Positions 11,701-22,420 of a stretch of DNA of 64,000 nt are shown here, piece after piece. The translations under genes and the position numbers were made by a program. Where the stretch lies: contig NC_026656.2 in the NCBI RefSeq assembly GCF_000004075.3, positions 16,812,607 to 16,876,606 of the forward strand, written 5' to 3'. Position 1 is the first letter of the stretch. Each line of letters starts with the position of its first letter. The notes under the pieces were generated by a model that was not told the DNA's origin, searched no databases, and was given only the letters and a program-made list of their open reading frames with translations. Source of the stretch: Cucumis sativus. Lineage: Eukaryota; Streptophyta; Magnoliopsida; Cucurbitales; Cucurbitaceae.

Positions 11701-14700
11701 ATTGTTTGTTGAAAACATGTGAAAATGAAATTCAATTGAAATATAATACTTATATAAAAAACTTTTAACACATAACTCAATTTTATTTGCACCAAACTCT
11801 TTTTATGTTAATAATGAATTTTATAATATAAAATTTACAAATTATATATATAATAAATATTAAAAGAAGGCCACCACATATTATATATTGTAAACAGCCA
11901 ATAACATGGAAACAAGTGAATATGAATATAATACAAGTGAATATGAATATTGTAGTAAATGGTGAGTAAAAAATTGTTATTATAATTAAAGTTTTAGTTT
12001 AAAATAATAGTTAGAATCGATTAGGTAAATAATTGTCAATTCTTTATTTTCATTTTCATCATTTTGGCTTCAATTATAACAACTTTAACTTTAACTAATC
12101 TACTAGCAGTAGGCCTTTATTTGTCCAATTTTGAGGTCAATTTTTGCTTCAATCTTTTTTTTTTAGTATTTTCAAATTACTTACTTTTATCATTGTTAAT
12201 TTAAATTTTACTTTATTTTTATCCTTACACTCATAAATTAAAATCTCAATTCTCTATCTTTTTTATTTTTCATAAATTAACAATTGTGATATCTATTTAC
12301 AAAATTTCAACCTAAATTTTAACCACGCTAGAAATCATTTAATACAAATTTATGGCTAAAATTTTTTATTTTACAAAATTTTCAACTTGATTGGATCAAT
12401 GTATTGATTAAAATTATTCTCTTGGTAGAACAAACAAGGTTGCTTTATCAAATGTTTATCTTTTTTCGTTACATATACTTGTCTTATTCTTTCTTTAAAT
12501 GACGTTATTGTCATGGAACTGGATTGTACCTACTACACACTGAAACTTTGTAGGTCATATAGGGGAAGTTCATATTTTCCATGGTCGTAATATTTGAATG
12601 ACTTGTGTTGATAATCTATCCTTGTTGTTTGTGACAATTTGCTACCCGTTCATTTTTCTTCTTATTATTAAAGATACAGACCAATACTATTGAAGCTTAT
12701 TTGACCTTTTGGTGAGATGGAGAGTCCGTCCTTCAATAGTATATAATAATGTACTTATTTTGGATGTGGATACCCACCCTATTATGTTCGAGTAGTTTTA
12801 TAATAATTTATTACAAAGGGAAGGCTATTGTTTAACTAATCATAGGTGCAGCTTTAGGTTTTAAATAAGAAGCTTCTGTTCTACAGGGGAATAATATACA
12901 AGGACATGGTCATTGGCCCCAATTGGGTGCCTAAGAGTGAACTATTACAAGGGTTGGTAATTAAAATGATCACCAAAAGAGTTCATCTTCCATGTTCGGA
13001 TTCATCCTTGTATATTGCAACAAACAACATGTGATACCTCAATGCATCAAATACTAATGCTAAATTAATTGTTTACATATTCAAATAATTTATTTTCCAA
13101 AATTACTTCTTACCATCTCTTTTTATGGTTGAACGAATTGTTAATTTGACCACGATGCACATCAATTATGTCCATGTGGTTTAAACTTTAATTAAAAATG
13201 AGTGATATTATTATTCTTTGTATTCTATTCAATTCTTTTAACAAAATATTAGAAATGTTATTATTGTTTACATTTGAAAAGTTGAAGAAAGTGATAGACT
13301 CAAGTTGCACCGTAAAAAAACATATGACGTTGCTTGTCAATCCGTCCTAATTAGAAACATTTTAAACTTAGAATAATGAAGTTAGGAGATAGATTTATGT
13401 TTTTTATTGAATTTTGTCCGCATTTATTGTTGTGTTTCTAGTTTTATTTGTTTCTTATCTTAATTTCTCTCTTATTTTTTTTGCTCATTATGTAGAAGTA
13501 TGGAGATGTTTTTTCCCCCATATAGTCTAATTTAAACCTAACACTTCTAAACCCAACATAAGAATAATTTAACTAACTAAAGTACTGTGGACGTATCTAA
13601 ATCTTTACTCCACATTATTGAACATAAGGAAAGAAATTAAAAACTATTAAATCCAACTTGACAAACTACGTACAATAATAAAAATTATTGACCATGTTCC
13701 ATGTTGTTGGTGTAACAATTTGAACCATATTTTAAATTTATATTTTTCAACGAGTGATAAGTAATCGTTATGGACCACAAACACATATGGTGCATCAAAC
13801 ACCAAGAAACTTACAAGAACCACACCATATAGTCAACACATGTACACACTCATCCTCAAGCTTATTCTTGTCAAAATATAAATTATATATTAACTTATGA
13901 ATACTTAATTTAGTAAAGAAATAATTCAAATATCCCTCCTAAACAAACAACACAAATAGATACGGTGAATTATCACACTACCAACACTTCAACACTCAAG
14001 TTAGTAATGAGTTCAAATGAGTGAACATAGTAGATGAGTGATGATGAAACTAATTTGATTTAGGAGAAATAAAAATCGACTCACACCAAATAAGAAAAGA
14101 AAAGATATTTTAAAAATAAGCAATTCATTTGAACTTGACATGGAAAATAATCCTAATTATTACTCTGTTTGAAATATGATCTCTAAATCAAGTAATATGG
14201 TTCTAATATTAACATGACTCAACTGATGAAAATTTACACCATTATTGTTGAAGTCTAAAGTTTGATATCTCATCTAAAAATTTAGGAAGTTATCTGGACA
14301 CACATCAATATTATTATTATTAGAAACTAAACATCAATTTTGCAGTAACCAACAAGAAGTGGGAGAAGAAAATGAAAGTATGGGAGAAAAAGAAAAATAG
14401 TTATTTGTTAATGTAAAGGAGCAATAGGAGCAATGTCGGCAGGGGGCAAGACGGCGACGTTTTGAAATAATAAAATAGCTAAAATCTACCTTTTTTTTTT
14501 TATTTGATTAAGATTTTTAAGATTAAAATCCGCCTAATTAAACGGATAAAAGTATGTGTGGTTTTGCTAATTCAGTTGTTTTACTAAACAAATCCATGGG
14601 ATTTACATGTCCACCAAATTTTAAGCAGTTTCCCAAAATTATGTCTAACTATTCAATTCAATTCAATTTAATTATGAAACCCTAAATTTACTCCTATTTT

Positions 14701-16494
14701 TATTCTCTAAAGTTAATGTTAAAATGAACAACAAAACCCCTTCTAACTTCCAACTAATAATTTGAAAAGAAAAAAGAATAGTAAGGCTCCCAATTACTTT
14801 TACCTAAACGGCAAGAATGGCATAAAATGCAACCGTCAAAGTATATATACGTTAATGATCTTGTTTATACATGCTGGATTAAAGTGAGGATGAATAACGC
14901 TAGAGAAAATGGATGTAGGTGAAAACATGTAAAAGAAAACCATAGACATCAAGGAGTTCTTAGACAAATAATTTATGATGACAACCCAACGTCTGGTCAG
15001 AAAGGTGCATTAATCATAAATTGAGTTGTAAGCGACGAACTAGAAATGAGATCGGACGTTATATATTACTACTAAATACACATTTCTTATATCTAATCAT
15101 ATTGAATTGAAAGTGATTTGATAAGTGAAAAGCTCTAGGCATAGACACTAGGTGAGATCAATAGTCAACCAAAGATTGCACCATAATAATAATAATAAAA
15201 AAAAAAAGGTGTATTGGGAGCAAAACAATAGAGGAGGAAACAAATTGGTGTTAAAAGAGAAACAAAAAGAAGATTTCAAAGTATCAAAATATGAAATGAT
15301 GATGGCCTCGCACCAGCAGTAGCAATCTTGGGCCTTTAGCTGCTTCACATTCTAAATACTAAATTGGTTGGTTGTTCTTTAAGGCCGAAATAAATCAAAT
15401 AAAAGCAACAATTTGTGAGCATTTACCCAAAAATAATTGATATTGATTTATTAAACAGACCTCAACTAATAATGTTAAAGAAACTCGATGTCACCATGAT
15501 GATTTTAAGAAACTATTCATTTCATACCCAGCTGTTATGTTTTTAATTTTTTTAATTTTAATAGTAGAAATCTAATAGATAATATATTATATGTATTATA
15601 GAAGAATAAACAGACAACTACTAAAAAATAATTACAAATATAACAAAATATCACTAATTATTATGATGGATTGCAATAGATCAGGATAGATTATGTGTCC
15701 ATCAGTAATCCAACAGACACCGATAGTAATTTACTATTGATAGATAGTAAAATCTTACTATATTCATAATTATTTTGATTCACTTTGCTATATTTCAAAC
15801 ACCCAAACACACTGAACAAAGTTGATTAGTTTAAAAGTTTGAAATAACGTGTAATTTATGATATGAAAATGATTAAAAGAAAAGATACCTAAGATGCCTT
15901 TTCATTACGTGTCTACAGGGGAGAAATTACTACGAACAAAACAGAAATATACCAACTTCAGTCAGTATCATTGTATCTAAACCACCATGGTAAAAAGGAA
16001 AAAAAAACTACAAAATAAGGGATGAATAGAATAGGGTTCCAAAAGGACAAGATCCAATGCAGAATCAATTCATAATCAGTATACATCTAAGGAGGTAAAA
16101 ATCAAACACTGGGAAGACTCATATTTTGCATGTAAAATAGTACAAAGATACTACTTTGAATTCTAAAAAAGAAAAAGAAGAAAAAGAAGAAAAAAAACTC
16201 ATAAACTAATTAGGAGAAGGATCCTACATGTCTATCTTGATATCCAATCAGTCCTTGTAGTACAAAAAGGCAGATACAATTGTGCAAAATATCCCTCCAT
16301 GGGATGCCATGCTTGTTCCCATTATAAATATGCTTAGACAATTTCTAACATCCAATGTCTTAGCTCCATAAATTATCTCTAATGGCATGTATATCACTCC
16401 TGCAGGTATATTTTTGCTTGTCACTAGACAGAACAGAAATATTTTTATAATAAAATCACTGGCAGCAAGTAATAATAATATAAGCATGGTAGGT
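8752..16494. other. long AT-rich gene-poor stretch
   Basis: About 7.7 kb with no supported gene on either strand. It contains homopolymer and TA tracts (for example 10628-10645), an imperfect tandem repeat at about 11910-11955 (unit acaagtgaatatgaatat), a slightly more complex 12.4-13.1 kb stretch that could be old transposon sequence, and a MITE-like element at about 15611-15800. The open frame at 15148-15348 (-) has no family signature. A short GC-richer patch at about 14420-14460 is unexplained. The right end should hold the 3' UTR of the SR protein gene. Confidence 0.6.
15611..15805. mobile_element. MITE-like element with aaatataRcaaa ends
   Basis: The left end (about 15630) reads acaaatataacaaaat and the right end (about 15795) reads ttgctatatttc, which are imperfect inverted copies of each other. 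The interior is rich in gatagat/tctatca-type motifs. The same architecture occurs at 55510-55675. I associate this pattern with small nonautonomous elements in cucurbits; the family name and exact borders are not determined and no target-site duplication was identified. Confidence 0.5.
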
Positions 16495-19449
16495 TTAACT
16501 CACATCAGCATCGGATCTAGCAGGAGATGGACTACGAGAATCAACTGGTTTATCATCTGGTGAGCCATTATCTCCCTTTGGTGAGTGTTCATCGTCGCTT
16601 CTAGCCCTAGATGGCGGTGTCTTACGTGGAGATATGCTTCTCCGAGTATCAGGGGAATGTCGGGTGGGCGACATGCTGAAATCAGTATAGAATCTATTTC
16701 CAATTAGAATACAGACCCACCAGAAAAATAAAATAAAATAACAATGGATGATTAGGAGAACCTGGATACTGGCTAGGTTTGTGGCAATGTGAGATTTTTG
16801 TGAAGTTAAATGAAAAAAGTGATTGCTAAAAACATGAAATATGATAAATATGAGATTTATGTGAAGTTATGAGGACCTTCCTGGGTTCATGGCAGTGTGA
16901 GATTTCTGTGAAGTTAAATGAAAAATATTTTCGGAAACGGTTTTTATTTTTCAGCCAAGCATTTAGTCCCCATTTTTTGTTTAGTTTACGTATATTCAAA
17001 TTTGTAACCTTTAGTCCTTGAACTATATGACAAGTAACAATTTAGTCCCTGTGTACCTTACAGTTGGTTAAGCTTCTGTCCCTACCCAGAATAAAAACAT
17101 TATACAGATTTAATGAAATTTAAAACTGATTAGTGATCAAATTTGTCATCTATGGTCGTCGTGCAATAAAAGTTAACATAATTTTGTTGCCAATTTTTCC
17201 AAATGAGACTAACTTGTTATATGCTAAAAGTTCAAGGAATATATTGCTACAAAATTGAAAGCACGTGGACTAAATCATTATCATTCAAATTAAATTTCAA
17301 AGACTAAATCATTACTTCTATGGAAGTTCAGGGACCAAAAATTCAAAAGTGTTTCCTTAAGCTCTAAACAAATACTTGCGGAATAAGATGGCATTTACTT
17401 AGTTTTAGTCTCACAAGCCTACTTCGAAGAACTAATGTTGTTATTCTTAGGAAAATTATGGACAGATATTTAGCCACCCGAAACAACTAATAGTTTGGCA
17501 AACATTACCCACGCCAGCGTTGCAAGGGCTTAAGACTATCCCACAAAAGAGTAACAAAATTATGAATGTATTTGTGTACCTTCTATCAGAGTGGCTAGCA
17601 CTACGTCGTTCATCATCATCTCTTCCCCTCCTACGATCTTTACTACGGTCAGGACTAGCACTACGACTCCTACTGCGATAGCGCTCTCTCTCACTTCTGT
17701 GGGGTCTATCACGATCATATCTCTCACGGCTTCTACTGCGGCTTCTTCTCCTGTAATCCCTATCCCTATGGTCATCACGGTGCCTGAAATGTTTTTGCAA
17801 TCCATAAGAGAAGGGTAGAATAACCAGCTTGCAACAATGAGATTACAATCAACTGCCTGTAATGATAAGAAATTCCATTTAAGACAAGTCTTATTAACCA
17901 CTTGTTCCTTATCCCATAATTTTTTTGTCATAACCAATTAGTCAAATACAAGTTCAGGAAAAAATCCAAGGTAGCTTCATATAAGAATTGGTGATCCCAC
18001 AAAAAAAAAAAAAAAAAGAAAAAAGAAAAATAAGCAGCATGACTTCGTATTTGCAATATATTGCTTCAAGCAACAGACCATCTTAATTTCATCACTCCTT
18101 TTGTTTATATCTTATCTGCAATCCACAAAATCTAAGGCATGGATTCAAGAAACTAATGACCAAACGTTGTATAACCACTAAGCTGGTCAAATAACAAGGC
18201 GAGGCCAGAAGCAATTACATTTATGAACCAACTCATGAAAAAAAGAAAAAGACTTTCTAGAATAACTTAATTGCATGATGCAACATACAGTATTGCAGCA
18301 TTGGTATTTCAGAACTCCTTCATGCATCAGACGTTAAATGAAGGAATGGTTACAAATCATATCCTTATAGTTTGTACATTTTGCAAAATGCATCTGTTTC
18401 TAAAAATTCATATTGTTTATGCAATATCAAGAGAAACCATATCCTTGCCTTAAAATCAATACGCATAGCTAAATCTAAAGCAGAAAAAACGAGGCAAGTC
18501 ACCATCCTAAATGAACTACCAAGGAAATAGAATCCATAACCAGAGAGGATAGCATTGCCTCTCTCTCTCTAAATGACTGTGCAAAAGAGTACATTGAATT
18601 TTTGTTTGGATTCACAATTACATGAGGGTAATTCAATTACCTCAAGAACATATAAAATTCTTCACCAGAACTCTGATACGAGTTCATATGCATTTAGACA
18701 AGAACTCTCACCTTGAACGTGGACTGCGGCTTCTTGACCTTCCCCTTGTCTTCGAAGATGATTCCATTACTCTCCCTTTACGACTGATAAAACCCAAAAG
18801 TAAAAAATCAAAACATGTGTGACAAATTACATACAAAACCATTTAAAACAATTTCTCATAAACTCACATTTTCTCAGCATTAGGACCATACTTAGCAAAT
18901 TGAACCATAATTTCTCTGCCATCCAACATTCGTCCTAGATAGCAAAGTAGAAACCCAAATTGATTTCCCATAAAAACAGCAGCAAAGTTAAATTGAAAAA
19001 GCTCAAGCTTAATGTGAGTTTTTGTTCGAACTGAAGCTGACCATCAAGCTTATCAATTGCCTTCTGTGCTTCATCCGCGTACTTATATCGAACAAACGCA
19101 AATCCTCGCGAATCCCCAGTCCTAAAAAGAAACACCCATCAACCAAAGTACACACTCCAATTCACGAGAACCCGTGAAAAAGAATATTAAAACGCAAACC
19201 TGCGGTCTCTGGGGATGAAGACATCGACGACCTTTCCGTACTTATCGAAAAGGGGGTAAAGATCATCGGCGGTAGTACCTGAGAAGCAAGAAAGGGGGGG
19301 AATAAGTAAAAGAAAAAGAGAGAGAAAAAGAGATGAAGTTTGAAGATAAGAGAAGAAACGGGGTTGGAGATACGGAAAGTGATGTTGAGGACGAGGAGAG
19401 AGTAGGTATCTCTGATATCGGGAGGACCGGATCTTCCAAAGTGCGACAT
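16495..19449 (-). CDS. SC35: SC35-type serine/arginine-rich splicing factor
   Basis: Seven coding exons on the minus strand: 19449-19374, 19278-19200, 19121-19042, 18934-18868, 18783-18712, 17783-17580 and 16675-16495. The product has 252 residues. The N-terminus MSHFGRSGPPDIRDTYSLLV is typical of plant SC35 (SRSF2 class). One RRM spans about residues 16-94, with RNP2 LLVLNI at 18-23 and RNP1 RGFAFVRY at 57-64. After KYGPNAEKI comes an RS domain dense in RS/SR and RD/RE dipeptides, then a tail with SPxR and SPS sites suited to SR kinases. SR proteins bind exonic enhancers and help define 3' splice sites in nuclear speckles. Introns 5 (about 930 bp) and 6 (about 900 bp) are long, as is common for autoregulated SR genes. 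The last exon reads into TAA, but a strong donor (GAT|GTGAGT) overlaps the last codons, so an alternative 3' exon is possible. Confidence 0.93.
16781..16925. repeat. direct repeat in SC35 intron 6
   Basis: Two 37-bp copies with three mismatches (16781-16817 and 16889-16925) share gtgaagttaaatgaaaaa. A third partial copy (tgagatttatgtgaagtta) lies between them at about 16850-16870. They lie directly beside the MITE-like element. Confidence 0.8.
16931..17359. mobile_element. MITE-like element with ttagtccct inverted ends, in SC35 intron 6
   Basis: A left arm at 17010-17050 (with tttagtccttgaactatatg and a further ttagtccct) is matched by a right arm at 17301-17339 (agactaaatcattactt, then aagttcagggaccaaa) in inverted orientation, at roughly 75-80% identity over about 40 bp by eye. 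The inverted similarity may extend outward to cggaaacggttttt (16932) and aaagtgtttcc (17356). The size of about 0.4 kb and absence of coding suit a nonautonomous DNA element. Borders and target-site duplication are uncertain. Confidence 0.6.
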
Positions 19450-20907
19450 TTTTCACACTGCAGGTAATGGGATTCGGCGATGGAGAGAGTGGTGACCAGC
19501 AACAACAACAACGGCGGCGGATTCAGAGCTGAACCTCAACTAGGTCTCTGGTGGAAGAATGAGATTCTAACCATTTTTGTGTATTTCTTCGAAAGCCCTT
19601 AACTTTAACTAAAATTTACGAATGGTCCTTGCTTTTAAAATCAATTTCGAGTTTACTTTCTCTACTTTTCTTTTTTATTTAGGTTTTGATACTAATTTCG
19701 TCCCTACCCTGAAAACTAGAGCATCCTTTTTTTAAAATTCTTGAAATCATTTTTCTCTCCATTCAGATCCGAGAGGATACACATACTCATATTCTATTCT
19801 ACTATTTTCTTCAAATATTACACACATTAATTGACCTCATGCCTTCAAAACCACTTAAGTTGGGCCAAACCGAATGATGAGGATGTCATACATATTAGTG
19901 TTGAGTTATAATTTGTATCAACTCTTTCCTCCACTGCATTATTTTACATTATGTTGCTTTTCCTTAGTGTGTCTCAGCATCACTATTTTGTTACATAGTT
20001 CTAAAATATTTCTCTTTTTACAAATTTTGTTTAACAAAACTACAATATTCATCTACTTAATCCCTCGCACAAGAACATGACTAGCTACACATTTTCCATG
20101 AGCTATGAAGATGATTAGAGTAGATTCAATTAGTCTATGTAGTAAAATTTTATTTAGTTCCTTTGCATACAATTCTTACTTGAATACTCACATCAAACAA
20201 AGATTTGACTTGTTGACATAGTATAGTGTTAAATCAAACTAGAAAACTTAGAATTAATGGTCTCATATAGTTGAACAAAATGTATTTGTTTTAAATGTTA
20301 AAAAGAATTATATAAAATATAATTAAAAGGAAATACAAAAAAGAAAAAAGAAAAAAGAGTATGATGAAGAGATGAAATGAAGGGTCGGATTGGGTCCAAC
20401 GGCTATAAGCAACGGTCAAAACAAGAAGGACGGTGGCTCTTGTGGGTAAATTCCCCATTTTCCCATTTTCTAAAACACAACTCAAAATATCTCCAAATTA
20501 AAACTATTAAAAAGAAAGTAGCCGTTACCATTCATCAAAACTAAGCTCTATAAAGTGATCAATCCAAACCCAAAGACCAATTGAAAAGTCTTCTCTTACA
20601 ATTTTAATCGCTAACGTTTCCTCTGTAGATGGGTTGCTGAAAAATCCCATTATCCATTCTTTGAGTCAATCAAACATATACATTTTCTAACTTTTTTTAC
20701 ATTCTGGGTTCTATTAGTTTCTGTTTTGCAAAAAAAGAGAAACCCTTCCTTTTTTCTTCTTTTGTGGTTCAAATTCATACGAATTTCTTCTTCACGATCT
20801 TCTATCTTTTTGTTTCGATTGGGCCTCTGTTTTCTTTTTCCCTTTTAACGTTAGCGTTTTGATTTTTGTTTGATTTTTTCAGGTTTAGATCTTTGTAAAC
20901 TGCAGCA
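19450..20907. other. divergent intergenic region between the SC35 and PNRC-type genes
   Basis: This shared upstream region serves two genes transcribed away from each other. A site II-like tgggcc motif (19861-19866) lies about 410 bp upstream of the SC35 start. A TATAAAG box lies at 20549-20555 on the plus strand. A pyrimidine-rich 3' splice-like sequence ending in ttttttcag just before 20884 suggests an intron in the 5' UTR of the plus-strand gene. I see no further gene. Confidence 0.6.
20549..20555 (+). promoter_or_regulatory. TATA box candidate for the PNRC-motif gene
   Basis: TATAAAG about 350 bp upstream of the ATG at 20908. The long distance fits a leader that is probably spliced (acceptor-like ttttttcag before about 20883). 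Confidence 0.5.
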
Positions 20908-21516
20908 ATGGAGGTAGTTTTTATTCCATTTTCTGCTGATCAATCTCGCGGTTTTAATCCTCAAAATTTCTCTCCGGCCAACGTTCACGGCGGTTTTCTT
21001 AACTTCCCTCTGCCGGGAATCTCATATAACAGTTGCCGTCAACACCAGCAGCCGCCACTTCTCCCTTTGCCCCGCCGTCCACTTCCCCCTTCGGAAATCG
21101 GGGCCACAGTGTCCTCCCGCCCAAAGTGTATGGAATTCAGAGACCAATCTCTTACCCCAAAGAAATCAAAACCAATAAAACGAAGTAGAGGTCCACCGGC
21201 GGCGAAATCGACGGTGGAATTAGTGATCGTTGATTCCACGAATCGATTGGGGCCGGAGCCGAGCCACGTTCCTAAAGATTTGTTGACACTTTTAGGATTA
21301 CGGCCGTCGGTGCCGCTTTGCGAAAGTACCCGGAGTTGGGAGACGGCGGCGGAAATTGAGTTTTCGGGGTCGGCATACAGCCAATCGCCGCCACCGAGTA
21401 GCGTTCCGCTTCCGAAATTCTCTCTGAGACGGAAGGTGGTTGGTTGTAACGTGGAGGCCTCCGGAGTAGACGCCGGCGCCACAGACAATCTGAGGCGACT
21501 ATTGCGCATCCGATGA
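20908..21516 (+). CDS. PNRC-motif proline-rich protein
   Basis: Intronless coding region of 202 residues. The protein is proline- and basic-rich (KKSKPIKRSRGPP at about 85-97). Two C-terminal blocks are diagnostic: FSGSAYSQSPPPSSVPLPKF at 152-171 and ATDNLRRLLRIR at 191-202. I recognise this as the plant version of the proline-rich nuclear receptor coactivator (PNRC) motif, in which a (Y/F)xGxx(F/Y)xxSPxPSxLPxPxF segment is followed by a short LRRLL helix. In animals, PNRC2 uses such a proline-rich segment to bind the decapping factor DCP1A; a link to mRNA decapping in plants is inference. The middle SHVPKDLLTLLGLRP segment may be another short binding helix. No signal peptide or membrane segment is present. 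The adjacent minus-strand frame at 21039-21509 is a shadow. Confidence 0.85.
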   Translation: MEVVFIPFSADQSRGFNPQNFSPANVHGGFLNFPLPGISYNSCRQHQQPPLLPLPRRPLPPSEIGATVSSRPKCMEFRDQSLTPKKSKPIKRSRGPPAAKSTVELVIVDSTNRLGPEPSHVPKDLLTLLGLRPSVPLCESTRSWETAAEIEFSGSAYSQSPPPSSVPLPKFSLRRKVVGCNVEASGVDAGATDNLRRLLRIR

Positions 21517-22420
21517 AGGAAGAAGCTTTAGGGTTTGATTTTTTGGAAAGGTATTTGTTTGTGTGTGGTTTTTGTGATCACCACCTGGGTTTTTTTGAAA
21601 TGGGGAGGTGAACAAACCAAAATCTGAAAATCTCTACTTACCTTTAAAGTACACACATTAGGGTTTAAAGTACATTATGGCTTGTTGTAATTCAACAAAG
21701 AAGATGGTTAAAAATGGTCATGGTGCTCTCTCAACTTTGATTTGTAAGTATGTGTTTTTCATATAAAATTGATGTTTTTTTTATGGTGAAACCTATTTAG
21801 TTCATAACTATATACGTCCTTGTTCTTACTCTCAAAATCCTTTGGTGTCAAACACACCCTAAGTCTAAATTTGTAATTTGAAAAAATGGCTTACAAAACC
21901 AATATAAACAAACACAATGCACACCTTTTTAAAGCCTAATATTACGAAGATTATGATGTTTTATAGAAAAAAAACATGACCTCTCTCAAAGACAATTAAA
22001 AATTTTGATTTTTGTTTTTTAGAAAAACCATACCTAATACATATTTTCAAGGACAAATTAGAAGATAGGGCTTCTAAAGTCTCTTTTTCCCTACATGAAT
22101 TGGATCTTTAGGGGGCCTCTTGGACTAGTTTAAAATAAATTATGTCCTCAAATTCAAATCTACACACAAAATAAATTGGTCTAAAACAAAAAAGGCCGAT
22201 GGAGTGAATCTCGTCATATTCTTAGATATTACTACCAAATCAAATCAATCAACAAATTTTGCCACTTCTGTCATATTCTCAGATTAATCATTCCATACAG
22301 ATCAAGTTCAATTGTTTAAGAACATAACTCATCATGTTAAAGCTTTTGGATTCCAATGGAACCACCCAACTAATTCAAGGATGAATAAATGTGACATCCT
22401 AAAAAAAGTTATATGGAAGA
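21517..22420. other. intergenic DNA between convergent transcripts
   Basis: Contains the 3' UTR of the PNRC-motif gene on the left and the 3' UTR of the polymerase I subunit gene (minus strand) on the right. I see no gene, RNA or repeat of note. Confidence 0.6.

Noticed and set aside
12460..13060. more complex sequence suggesting an old retrotransposon
   Set aside because: No readable protease, integrase, RT or LTR boundary; left as unassigned intergenic DNA.
15148..15348. 66-codon minus-strand frame
   Set aside because: No family features; in gene-poor DNA with a run of AAT/TTA codons.
21039..21509. 156-codon minus-strand frame
   Set aside because: Fully antisense to the PNRC-motif gene; a GC-rich shadow frame without motifs.
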